Shown here piece after piece: positions 41,015-48,929 of a stretch of DNA of 64,000 nt. The notes under the pieces are model-generated. The model worked only from the letters and a program-made list of their open reading frames with translations, had not been told where the DNA came from and ran no database searches. A program made the position numbers and the translations under genes. Position 1 is the first letter of the stretch. Every line of letters begins with the position of its first letter. Source of the stretch: JADKAV01 sp963704075 (GTDB lineage Bacteria > Actinomycetota > Actinomycetes > S36-B12 > UBA10799); NCBI GenBank assembly GCA_963704075.1, contig CAVPGV010000004.1, forward strand, positions 186,001 to 250,000, read 5' to 3'.

Positions 41015-43503
41015 TGCGTCGACGACCCCTGCTGGCCACCGTGGCCGCCGGGGTCGCCGCCTCCTTGGCGGCAGTGCCCGTCCTGGCCGCCGATCCGGAA
41101 GCCGCCCTCGTCAACGAGGAACTGGTCGTCGCGCAGGTCGATGCCTCGGGCTTGCCGGTGGAGGCCACGCTGTACAGCCGATTGGTCGCCCGTGACTACC
41201 CAGTCGGACAGGTTCGGGACCCGTCGTCGACCACCGAGGTCACGTACATCGACCGACGCGGGGCGCCAGCCACCGACGGGGATGCCGTTCTCGTGGACAT
41301 CGGCGGCAACGGGCAGACCACTGTCACCACTCGCGCGGCTTTCGACAAACCCCTGCCCGTCGCGCTGCACGCCGAGTACCGACAGGGGCCGAGGATCGTC
41401 GCACCGGACGACGTCCCGGACACGCAAGGGCAGATGCGGATCGTCTACACGGTCACCAACACCACAGCATCCGAGCAGACCATCCGATACCGGGACGCCG
41501 CCGGTCGGTGGACGGTCGAGAAGCAACCCGTCTTCGCCCCGTTCGTGGGCACCATGGTGGCGACGCTGCCCCAAGGGCTGACACTCATCGAGGCACCCAA
41601 AGCCGTGCGCAACACCACCGAGGAAGGCCGCACGCAACTGCAGTGGAATCTGGTTCTCTATCCCCCGATCGGGGACTTCCAGCAGAGCGTGCAGATGCTG
41701 GTGTCGGGTGACCCCCTGGAGGTCCCAGGTTTGACCATGCAGGTGATTCCTGTCCAATCGGGACAGTCTCCGCAATTGGGCTTCAGCACCGACCTGCTCG
41801 CGTCCAGCGTGAAGGGCAGCGCCGAACTCGCTGAGGGACTGGTGCAACTCGACAAATCAGCGGTGGCCCTCGCTCAGGGCGCGGGGAATCTCAGCAACGG
41901 TCTGCGCCAACTCGGACGGGGCACATCCGTGCTGTCCAAGGAGGTCAACGACCAGTTGGTTCCCGGTTCCCAGCAACTCGCCGATGGTGCTGACAAGCTG
42001 GCCGAGGGGCAAAGCGATGCTGCGAAGGGAACCAGCAAACTGGCCAAGGGCCAGCAGGATGCGGCCGATGGCACCGAGGCGGCCTACGACGGTGCGAAGT
42101 CCTTGGAGGAGGGAGCCGCGCAGTTGAGTGACGGCCTGTTGAGCCTGTACGACGGCCTGCAGGAACTCCTCAAACCCACAGCCCTGCCCAGCGCCCGGGA
42201 CAGCGCCGATCAACTCGCCCAGGCGGTGCTGCGACTGCGGGACGTGATCGGCGAGCCCTCGGATCCCACTGTTCAGTTCCCGCCCACCCAGGCCAACTCC
42301 CTGCTGCAGGCGATCCGCGCCACGCAGCGCACATCCGGACTCACCGCAGCCGGGGCCGCCAAGGTGACCGGCACGCTCAAGGACATCGCGAAGGAGCTCG
42401 CAGACCTGGCGGCCCTCAGCGCCCAGGCGGCGACTCTTGCCGGCAGCGCGGAGGCGCAGACGGCGCTGGTCTACCAACAGGCGTGCGTCGACGCCGTCGT
42501 CCTGACCCCCGCACAGTGTGCCGCCCTGCAGCAGGCGACCACGGATGCTGGTCAAGCCCGCCAGCAGGCCGCGGACGTGGGGGTCGGCGTGGGCCAGCAG
42601 GCGGCCCGGACCGGCACGCAGGCGTTGGCCGTCGGCGTGATCGCCACTTCGCTGAAGGCCATCACCGCAGCCCTGGTGGCCATCGACACCGGTCTGACCC
42701 AGGTCTCCCTGGCACTGGTCAGCGGAAGCACCCAGACACCGGGGGTCTACGAGGGTTTGCAGGCCCTGACGGACGGACTGAGCGCCACCATCGACGGCCT
42801 GGTCGCGCTGTCGAACGGGACGGCCGAATCGGCCGGTGGAGCGCAGGAGATCACCACGGCCACCGGGGATCTCACCGACGGCCTGGGTGAACTCGCCGAC
42901 GGAGCCGAACAACTCGCCGAAGGAGCCGAAGACCTGGCGACAGGCTCTGCGGATCTGGCAGAAGGCGGGCGGGCCCTGGCCGACGGCACCGCCGCGCAGG
43001 CCCAGGGGACGGCCGCGGTCGGCGGAGCCCTGAACGATGTGAACTCCGGGGTGAACGATGCGGCAGGAGGCGCCCAACAACTCGCCGAAGGAGCCGACCA
43101 GTTGCAGCAGCAGGGCACGTCGGATGCTCTGGCCGGAGTCATCAAAGCCTCCAAGCAGCCTGCTTTCGCCAAGGCGTACCTGGCCGCAACGCAGGCCCGC
43201 GCCGACGACGCATTGCCCTACGGAGCCCCGGAAGGGGCCGTAGGCCGCGTCGCCTACGTCTACACGATGCCCGGTTCGGGCGACTCGCGAGGTTCGACCG
43301 GGAAGCTGGCCGGATGGGGACTGCTTGCCGTCATCGCCGCGGCCGCAGGTGCGGTTGCCTGGCGGCGACTCCACCCGGTCGCCGGGACGACCGGGGATGT
43401 TCCGGGTGCCGTCGAGGAGAAGGTTCCAGGGGCCGAACAGGTGGCGTTCGCCCCGCCGCCCGGGGCCACGCCACCCGACGACGACTGGCCGTTCCGCCCC
43501 TAG
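41014..43503 (+). CDS. Secreted/membrane heptad-repeat protein, MMPL partner
   Basis: An 829-residue protein with a signal peptide (LLATVAAGVAASLAAVPVLAA), a 230-residue ectodomain, and long arrays of x-L-x-x-G-x heptads, including GLGELADGAEQLAEGAEDLATG and KLAEGQSDAAKGTSKLAKG (about 270-370 and 600-700), flanking a helical middle that has two cysteines (QQACVDAV, PAQCAAL). One membrane helix near the end (LAGWGLLAVIAAAAGAVAW) precedes a Pro/acidic tail. Such X-X-x-Leu-x-x-Gly arrays occur in YhgE/Pip-like membrane proteins. It starts in the stop codon of the MMPL gene, so the pair likely forms one envelope complex. Confidence 0.78.
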   Translation: MRRRPLLATVAAGVAASLAAVPVLAADPEAALVNEELVVAQVDASGLPVEATLYSRLVARDYPVGQVRDPSSTTEVTYIDRRGAPATDGDAVLVDIGGNGQTTVTTRAAFDKPLPVALHAEYRQGPRIVAPDDVPDTQGQMRIVYTVTNTTASEQTIRYRDAAGRWTVEKQPVFAPFVGTMVATLPQGLTLIEAPKAVRNTTEEGRTQLQWNLVLYPPIGDFQQSVQMLVSGDPLEVPGLTMQVIPVQSGQSPQLGFSTDLLASSVKGSAELAEGLVQLDKSAVALAQGAGNLSNGLRQLGRGTSVLSKEVNDQLVPGSQQLADGADKLAEGQSDAAKGTSKLAKGQQDAADGTEAAYDGAKSLEEGAAQLSDGLLSLYDGLQELLKPTALPSARDSADQLAQAVLRLRDVIGEPSDPTVQFPPTQANSLLQAIRATQRTSGLTAAGAAKVTGTLKDIAKELADLAALSAQAATLAGSAEAQTALVYQQACVDAVVLTPAQCAALQQATTDAGQARQQAADVGVGVGQQAARTGTQALAVGVIATSLKAITAALVAIDTGLTQVSLALVSGSTQTPGVYEGLQALTDGLSATIDGLVALSNGTAESAGGAQEITTATGDLTDGLGELADGAEQLAEGAEDLATGSADLAEGGRALADGTAAQAQGTAAVGGALNDVNSGVNDAAGGAQQLAEGADQLQQQGTSDALAGVIKASKQPAFAKAYLAATQARADDALPYGAPEGAVGRVAYVYTMPGSGDSRGSTGKLAGWGLLAVIAAAAGAVAWRRLHPVAGTTGDVPGAVEEKVPGAEQVAFAPPPGATPPDDDWPFRP

Positions 43504-43531
43504 TACTCGCAGTCCGCACTAGGCTGGCCCG

Positions 43532-44107
43532 GTGACGAACAACCCCGCTGACAGGCTGGTCTGGCTCGACTGCGAGATGACCGGGCTGGACCTCGACAGC
43601 GACGAACTGGTCGAGATCGCATGCGTTGTCACGGAGGCGGACCTGACTCCGCTGGACGACGGGGTGACCTATGTCATCCGGGCCTCCGAGGCAGCCATGG
43701 CGAACATGCCGGAGATCGTGCAGAAGATGCACACCGAATCGGGACTGCTGCCCGAGATCGCCGGTGGGATCAGCGTGGCTGAGGCCCAGGAGAAGGTGCT
43801 GGCCTACGTGCGCTCGCATGTGCCCACGACTCGCAGAGCCCCGCTGTGCGGATCGAGCATCTATGTCGACCGGGGGTTCCTGGCCAAGTACATGCCCGAC
43901 CTCGACGCACATCTGCACTACCGGGTGGTCGATGTGTCCTCGATCAAGGAACTCGTCCGTCGGTGGTACCCGAAGTCCTACTACGCCTCGCCGACCAAGA
44001 CCGGCAACCACCGAGCCCTGGGCGACACGCTCGATTCGATCGCGGAACTGGCGTACTACCGGGACACGGTGATGGTTCCGATCGGCGACTCAGGCCCTGC
44101 CGAATAG
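43532..44107 (+). CDS. orn: Oligoribonuclease
   Basis: A 191-residue DEDDh exonuclease. Asp13 and Glu15 in VWLDCEMTGLD start the metal site; further acidic residues are in YVDRGFLAKYMPDLDAHL and the closing HRALGDTLDSI supplies the His and Asp. It degrades two- to five-base RNA fragments and pGpG. The GTG start is preceded by TAGGCT six bases upstream, so the transcript may be leaderless. It does not belong to the MMPL operon by spacing (28 bases) but could be read through. R2 repeats begin 13 bases after its stop. Confidence 0.95.
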   Translation: MTNNPADRLVWLDCEMTGLDLDSDELVEIACVVTEADLTPLDDGVTYVIRASEAAMANMPEIVQKMHTESGLLPEIAGGISVAEAQEKVLAYVRSHVPTTRRAPLCGSSIYVDRGFLAKYMPDLDAHLHYRVVDVSSIKELVRRWYPKSYYASPTKTGNHRALGDTLDSIAELAYYRDTVMVPIGDSGPAE

Positions 44108-44120
44108 GCAGTGCACGGCG

Positions 44121-44250
44121 AGGCGTTGGAGAACGGCACAGACGTTGGAGAACGGCACAGACGTTGGAGAACGGCACAGACGTTGGAGAACGACGGCCGG
44201 TTTTTGTCTCACGCCTGTGCGTTTGTCCAACGCCTGTGCACAACTCCAAC
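44121..44250. repeat. Dispersed repeat R2, copy C, with a 19-bp tandem array
   Basis: GTTGGAGAACGGCACAGAC repeats with a 19-base period at 44125, 44144, 44163 and 44182 (the last copy partial). The unit then passes through an ACGGCCGG core and TCTCACGCCTGTGCG to GTCCAACGCCTGTGCACAACTCCAAC, which is nearly the right end of copy B. Tandem copies of one arm distinguish this locus from the other two. It directly follows orn. Confidence 0.7.
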
Positions 44251-44314
44251 CGCTGCTGAGCCTTCGGCCTCCCAAGCCCAAGATCCCACCTGCCCAGCAG
44301 GGGTAGCGGCCTTG

Positions 44315-44542
44315 ATGTCGACTCAGGACCGGCCGATTCGGCGGATCGACCCCGACCCGCCGATAGACAGGATCGACCCGGCGGAGCCGATGGACAGAAT
44401 GGACCCCGAGGAGCCGATGGACAGGATCGACCCGGCCGAACCGATGGACAGGATGCTCCCGACCGACAGCGCACTGAGGATCGACAGGACCGAGCTGGCC
44501 GACAGCGCGGAACCGGCGGAGGAGGCACTGCGCCACGAATAG
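44315..44542 (+). CDS. Small acidic protein with MDRIDPAEP repeats
   Basis: A 75-residue protein. From residue 10 the sequence repeats nearly every nine residues: IDRIDPAEP, MDRMDPEEP, MDRIDPAEP, then decays into RIDRTELADSAEPAEEALRHE. The DNA repeats with it. Comparable small Asp-Pro-rich repeat proteins occur across actinobacteria with no known function, so this is more likely a gene than chance, although the GC-rich repeat also keeps other frames open. The start ATG is preceded by AGGGG about 12 bases away, a loose ribosome site. No signal or membrane segment. Confidence 0.55.
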   Translation: MSTQDRPIRRIDPDPPIDRIDPAEPMDRMDPEEPMDRIDPAEPMDRMLPTDSALRIDRTELADSAEPAEEALRHE

Positions 44543-44631
44543 GCACTACGGAGTGAAGGACGCATGCGTTCACTGTTGCAGACTGTGCCACTGTCTCGCA
44601 CTTCTCGCCGATGTCGGCAACAATCGCACAC

Positions 44632-45675
44632 ATGGCTCTTCCCGACACATACCTGCCGGATCCCGACCGATATGACGGCCGCATGCCCCAGCGCCGATGT
44701 GGCGACAGCGGACTGACCCTGCCGGCCGTGTCGCTGGGTTTCTGGCACAACTTCGGCGACGACACGCCCCTGTCACGCCAACGCGCGATCATGCGCACCG
44801 CATTCGACATGGGCATCACCCATTTCGATCTGGCCAACAACTACGGACCTCCATACGGGAGTGCAGAGATCAATGTCGGACGCGTTCTGCGCGAGGACTT
44901 CTCTGGGCTGCGCGACGAGTTGATCATCTCCACGAAGGCCGGCTGGGACATGTGGCCGGGCCCCTACGGCTTCCTCGGCTCGCGCAAGTACCTGATGGCC
45001 AGTCTCGATCAGAGTCTGCAGCGTTTGGGACTGGACTATGTGGACATCTTCTACAGCCACCGGGCCGATCCCGAGACACCGCTGGAAGAGACGATGGGAG
45101 CGCTGGCGTCCGCCGTGCACCAGGGCAAGGCCCTGTACGCAGGGATCTCGTCCTACTCCCCCTCCCGCACCAGGCGCGCAGCCGAGATGCTGGCCGACAT
45201 GGGTGTCCCGCTGCTGATCCATCAGCCCTCCTACTCGATGCTCAACCGCTGGATCGAAGACGAACTGCTGGACACACTGGCCGCTGTGGGCGCCGGGTGC
45301 ATCGGCTTCAGTCCGCTTGCGCAGGGCATGCTCACCGGGAAGTATCTCGGGGGCATTCCGGAGGGCTCACGGGCCAGCCGGGACGCCTCTTTGGACCGGG
45401 CCTGGCTCACTGACGAATACGTGGCCTCGATATCCGCATTGCAGGAAGTCGCCGACGCACGCGGGCAGAGCATCGCCCAGATGGCGGTGGCGTGGACATT
45501 GCGTGATCCCCGGGTCACGTCCGCCCTGATCGGTGCAAGCAGTGTGGAGCAGTTGCTCGACGCGGCCGCAGCCGTGCGGAACCTGGATTTCAGTGACGCG
45601 GAGCTTGCCGCGATCGACCTGCACACCGGTGACGCCGGCATCAACATCTGGGAAGAACCGTCGCTCATCCCGTGA
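44632..45675 (+). CDS. Aldo/keto reductase, YghZ/MgrA-like
   Basis: A 347-residue AKR with a TIM-barrel pattern: ITHFDLANNYGPPYGSAE includes the catalytic Asp and Tyr, IISTKAGW the catalytic Lys, FYSHRADPETPLEETM the His, and SPLAQGMLTGKYL the cofactor lip. The insert WPGPYGFLGSRKYLMASLDQSL is typical of the L-glyceraldehyde-3-phosphate reductase (YghZ) group. NADPH-dependent reduction of an aldehyde is expected; the true substrate is unknown. The ATG at 44632 gives the family N-terminus (YLPDPDRYDGRMPQRRCG). Confidence 0.9.
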   Translation: MALPDTYLPDPDRYDGRMPQRRCGDSGLTLPAVSLGFWHNFGDDTPLSRQRAIMRTAFDMGITHFDLANNYGPPYGSAEINVGRVLREDFSGLRDELIISTKAGWDMWPGPYGFLGSRKYLMASLDQSLQRLGLDYVDIFYSHRADPETPLEETMGALASAVHQGKALYAGISSYSPSRTRRAAEMLADMGVPLLIHQPSYSMLNRWIEDELLDTLAAVGAGCIGFSPLAQGMLTGKYLGGIPEGSRASRDASLDRAWLTDEYVASISALQEVADARGQSIAQMAVAWTLRDPRVTSALIGASSVEQLLDAAAAVRNLDFSDAELAAIDLHTGDAGINIWEEPSLIP

Positions 45676-45690
45676 CCGGGATCGCCGCCT

Positions 45691-45709
45691 GGATCAGCTT
45701 GTTTGATCC
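45691..45709. terminator. Hairpin after the aldo/keto reductase gene
   Basis: GGATCA, a seven-base loop and TGATCC form a perfect 6-base stem 15 bases after the AKR stop. It is a weak terminator candidate; the rest of the roughly 300-base gap to the tRNA shows nothing I can support. Confidence 0.35.
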
Positions 45710-45972
45710 TTCGGGTTCAGGAGTCAGGGGCTGTCCGCGCAACGCGTGGTGAACCCGATCACTTGTTCGGGCCCAGGGAGAAACGCATTACCCAGCCCGC
45801 GGCAGCCCGACCGACCTTGGTGCTCTGATCGGCGAGAGGTTGGCGCATCAACGGCTAACCAACGTCCCTGGGCAGAACCGGGCGTTCGCGAGAGCGGCAG
45901 GGGCAAGGCAGCACTGACTCTAACCAGGGCACGGCCAGACCGCTCGACCGAATGCTCCTGGAGACCGCTCTT

Positions 45973-46048
45973 TGGGGTGAGTGACGGGACTTGAACCCGC
46001 GACCCCCTGGACCACAACCAGGTGCTCTACCGGCTGAGCTACACCCAC
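45973..46048 (-). tRNA. tRNA-His (anticodon GTG)
   Basis: Read on the minus strand, a seven-pair acceptor (GTGGGTG with CACTCAC, one G-U), D arm, anticodon stem CCTGG/CCAGG around the loop TTGTGGT, and a T arm with GGTTCAAGTCC give a complete cloverleaf. The anticodon GTG reads histidine codons. The base before the acceptor is G, as required for G-1 of tRNA-His, opposite discriminator C. The 3' CCA is encoded (45973-45975). The divergent trmB, a tRNA methyltransferase gene, starts 55 bases away. Confidence 0.95.
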
Positions 46049-46102
46049 CAAAAAGGACCCGCTGCAGCGGGACCGACCCAAGTCTAGCGGTAGCGTGACG
46101 AG

Positions 46103-46777
46103 GTGGTTGAAGCCATCCGCAGCTACCACGCCCGCCGTGGCCGACTGTCCGACAACCAGCGCTGGGCGCTGAACACGCTGGGCACCGAGTGGGACCTCGC
46201 TCTGTTCCCCGATCCGCTGGATCTCGATGCCATTTACGGTCGTCGGGCGCCCAGAACCCTGGAGATCGGGTCCGGGCTCGGCGACACCGCCCTGCAATTG
46301 GCGCAGGAGAACCCGGACCGCGACTACATCGCTGCCGACGTTCACAGCAAAGGCATCGCCCGGACACTTCTGCTCATCGCGCAGTATGACCTGCCCAACC
46401 TGCGCGTGCTGCACGGCGACGCCTTGGACCTGATCACCCGGCGACTGCCAGCAGCCTGCCTGAACGAGGTGCTCGTCTTCTTCCCGGACCCGTGGCCGAA
46501 AGCCCGGCACAACAAGCGCCGGCTTGTGCGTCAACAGTTCGCCGTAGCCCTTGTGCGCGTCCTGCAACCGGGCGGCAGCGTCCACTTGGCCACCGACGAA
46601 CCCGCATACGCACACGTGATGCGGGAGGTCCTTGGACGACAGCCGGCACTGCACAAGGTCCATGACGGTCCGCGCGTGCCGCACAGACCCCGGACCAAGT
46701 ACGAACTGGCCGGAGAACGCCACGGGAGGCAGGCCATTGATCTGATGTACCGTTTGCGGGCACCATCGGAGTCATGA
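46103..46777 (+). CDS. trmB: tRNA (guanine-N7-)-methyltransferase
   Basis: A 224-residue enzyme that makes m7G46 in tRNA. The SAM site LEIGSGLGDTALQLA, the acidic YIAADVHSKGI and the family signature VFFPDPWPKARHNKRRLV are present, followed by LQPGGSVHLATDEPAYAHVM and the usual C-terminal block RPRTKYELAGERHGR. The GTG at 46103 follows a TAGCGT -10 by six bases, so the mRNA is probably leaderless. It starts a run of four genes joined by ATGA or GTGA overlaps (trmB, pxpA, pxpB, pxpC), which is not an obvious functional partnership. Confidence 0.93.
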   Translation: MVEAIRSYHARRGRLSDNQRWALNTLGTEWDLALFPDPLDLDAIYGRRAPRTLEIGSGLGDTALQLAQENPDRDYIAADVHSKGIARTLLLIAQYDLPNLRVLHGDALDLITRRLPAACLNEVLVFFPDPWPKARHNKRRLVRQQFAVALVRVLQPGGSVHLATDEPAYAHVMREVLGRQPALHKVHDGPRVPHRPRTKYELAGERHGRQAIDLMYRLRAPSES

Positions 46778-47520
46778 CAGCGATCGATCTGAACGCCGAC
46801 GTCGGCGAGATGGACGCTGCCCTCGACGCCAGAATCCTGGAAATCGTCTCCAGCGTGAGTGTCGCGTGCGGAGGGCATGCCGGCGACGACGCCAGCATGC
46901 GCCGGGTCACCGCGGCGGCGGCCGGACTCGACGTGCGGATCGGGGCACACCCGTCGTTCGTCGACCGGGTGGGTTTCGGGCGCACCCGCCACGACGTGCC
47001 AGCGGAGGTGTTGAAGAACCAATTGCGCGATCAGATCGTGCGTCTGGCAGACAACAGTCCCCGACTGCCCGCGTACGTCAAGCCCCACGGAGCTCTGTAT
47101 CACGCAGCCGGGCAGGAACCGGACCTCGCGACCGCGCTGCTCGAGGCCGTGACCGATGCTGGCGAACTTCTGGGCACGACCCTGGCGGTGATGGGTCAGC
47201 ACGACGCGCGGTACGTACAGCGAGCACCGGCGTTCGGCCTCGCGGCGATCCGGGAGGGGTTCGCAGATCGGGCTTACTCCGACGATGGCCGGCTGGTGCC
47301 TCGCTCAGCGCCGGATGCGGTGCTCACCGACGAGGACGCCGTGCTACGTCAAGTGACGCAGTTGGCCCGGGGATCGGTGACCACGATCAACGGCGCGATC
47401 ATCCAGGTGCGCGCCGAGTCGTTGTGCCTGCACTCGGATACCCCGGGCGCCGCGGATCTGGCCCTGCGGATCGGCCGCCATCTGGCCGACGAGGGCATCG
47501 TCGTGCGGGCACACACGTGA
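46774..47520 (+). CDS. pxpA: 5-oxoprolinase subunit A (LamB/YcsF family)
   Basis: A 248-residue LamB/YcsF protein. It begins with IDLNADVGEMDA, carries the SVSVACGGHAGD motif, IGAHPSFVDRVGFGR and VKPHGALYH, and ends with CLHSDTPGAADLA. With PxpB and PxpC it hydrolyses 5-oxoproline to glutamate at the expense of ATP, removing a damage product of glutamine and glutamate. The ATG overlaps the trmB stop and its own stop overlaps the pxpB start, so the set is coupled. Confidence 0.92.
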   Translation: MTAIDLNADVGEMDAALDARILEIVSSVSVACGGHAGDDASMRRVTAAAAGLDVRIGAHPSFVDRVGFGRTRHDVPAEVLKNQLRDQIVRLADNSPRLPAYVKPHGALYHAAGQEPDLATALLEAVTDAGELLGTTLAVMGQHDARYVQRAPAFGLAAIREGFADRAYSDDGRLVPRSAPDAVLTDEDAVLRQVTQLARGSVTTINGAIIQVRAESLCLHSDTPGAADLALRIGRHLADEGIVVRAHT

Positions 47521-48086
47521 AGGTCACGCCGTTCGGCGAGGACGGCTGGCTGGTCGACACCGACGATCCGGTCGCACTGGCTGCGGCCATAGATGCAACG
47601 GTCCTGACAGACGTGGTCCCCGGTGCCGACTGTGTGCTGCTGCGCGGCGACCCGCAGATCGTTGCCCGAGTCGTCGCCGATCTGCCGGAGGAACTAGCAA
47701 CACCGGAACCGTCATCCGTGGTGACCCTGCACGTGACCTGGGACGGACCCGACCTCGCGGAGGTGGCACGCGCAGCGGGGATGTCGACCACTGCGGTGGT
47801 CGCGGTGATGCGCGGCTCCACGTTCAGAGTGGCCTTCTGCGGATTCTCCCCGGGATTCGGCTACATGACCGGACTTCCGGGATCCCTGCATGTACCTCGT
47901 CGAGCTCGGCCCCGACCCTCGGTGCCCGCCGGGAGCGTGGCGATCGCCGCCGGCTACTGCGCGGTGTACCCCACCGACTCACCTGGCGGGTGGCACCTCC
48001 TCGGAACCTCGACGGCGGCCTTGTTCGACCCCCGGTCCGACCCGCCCGCCCTGCTGAGTCCCGGCACCACCGTGAGGTTCGCATGA
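47517..48086 (+). CDS. pxpB: 5-oxoprolinase subunit B (KipI-like)
   Basis: A 189-residue KipI/PxpB-type protein, shorter than typical (about 220-240), mostly in the N-terminal part. Diagnostic C-terminal features are FRVAFCGFSPGFGYMTGLP, VPAGSVAIAAGYCAVYPTDSPGGWHLLGTST and LSPGTTVRF. The GTG start overlaps the pxpA stop (GTGA) and its TGA overlaps the pxpC ATG. A longer frame upstream lies in another frame of pxpA and is not coding. Confidence 0.88.
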   Translation: MKVTPFGEDGWLVDTDDPVALAAAIDATVLTDVVPGADCVLLRGDPQIVARVVADLPEELATPEPSSVVTLHVTWDGPDLAEVARAAGMSTTAVVAVMRGSTFRVAFCGFSPGFGYMTGLPGSLHVPRRARPRPSVPAGSVAIAAGYCAVYPTDSPGGWHLLGTSTAALFDPRSDPPALLSPGTTVRFA

Positions 48087-48919
48087 GGGAGGCTGCGAAG
48101 ATCCTCGCCCCGGGGACTCTGACCCTCATCGAGGATGTGGGCCGGACCGGCTTCGCGCATCTCGGCGTGCCGCGGGCAGGCGCATTCGACCCTCGATCCT
48201 GGCGGCTGGCCAACCGCCTGGTCGGCAACCCGGAAGCCAGCGCCGCTTTGGAGATTCTGGGCGGCGGACTGGTCTTCGAGGCACTGCACCGCCTGACCGT
48301 CGCCGTCACCGGGGCTGTCGGCGATGTCGTGGTCGACGGGCGCAGCCATACGACCAATACGGTGATCCACGTCGAACGAGGAGCCAAGGTCACGCTGGGG
48401 CCAGTGCGGGCGGGGATCCGCTACTACGTCGCGGTCGGTGGCGGGATCGACGCCGAACCCGTGCTGGGATCCCGCTCTTACGACACCCTGGGTCGCCTCG
48501 GACCTCCGCCGCTTCGCGCATCGGATGTGTTCTACGCCGGTTCCAGCCCACGAACCGACCCGGTCATCGATCACGCCCCGGTCCCGGACGAGACGACCAC
48601 CTTCGCGGTCATGCCCGGCCCGGATGCCACCGAACAGCTGCTGGAGCAGTTGCTGTCGCGACCGTGGGACCTTGACCCGCAGTCCAACCGGGTCGGAGTC
48701 CGCCTCTCGGGCTCCCCGATCCAGGTACCGCCACACAGCCTTCCCAGTCGACCGATGATCCAAGGCGCCGTTCAACTTCCGCCCAACGGGCTGCCGATCA
48801 TCCTGGGACCCGATCACCCCACGACCGGCGGCTACCCCGTCATCGCGGTGGTCACCGCGCGCAGTATGTCCCGGGTCGCTCAGTGGTCCGGCGGGCCGCG
48901 TCACTTCCGGCGTGCGTAA
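48083..48919 (+). CDS. pxpC: 5-oxoprolinase subunit C (KipA-like biotin-dependent-carboxyltransferase fold)
   Basis: A 278-residue KipA/PxpC protein: LTLIEDVGRTGFAHLGVPRAGAFDP at the start, LEILGGGLVFEA, YYVAVGGGIDAEPVLGSRSYDTLGRLG, then the NRVGVRLSG and GAVQLPPNGLPIILGPDHPTTGGYPVIAVV blocks. The start ATG overlaps the pxpB stop. It completes the three-subunit 5-oxoprolinase. The protein ends at the TAA at 48919. Confidence 0.9.
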   Translation: MREAAKILAPGTLTLIEDVGRTGFAHLGVPRAGAFDPRSWRLANRLVGNPEASAALEILGGGLVFEALHRLTVAVTGAVGDVVVDGRSHTTNTVIHVERGAKVTLGPVRAGIRYYVAVGGGIDAEPVLGSRSYDTLGRLGPPPLRASDVFYAGSSPRTDPVIDHAPVPDETTTFAVMPGPDATEQLLEQLLSRPWDLDPQSNRVGVRLSGSPIQVPPHSLPSRPMIQGAVQLPPNGLPIILGPDHPTTGGYPVIAVVTARSMSRVAQWSGGPRHFRRA

Positions 48920-48929
48920 GTTGGACTCC

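Noticed and set aside
44125..44195. Possible CRISPR array
   Set aside because: The 19-base units are contiguous with no variable spacers, and no cas gene is in the window. It is a tandem repeat within element R2.
44323..44748. Minus-strand frame rich in Ser, Gly and Ile repeats
   Set aside because: It is the mirror of the DPxEP repeat frame, and its start lies within the aldo/keto reductase gene. The plus-strand reading resembles known small repeat proteins and is preferred.
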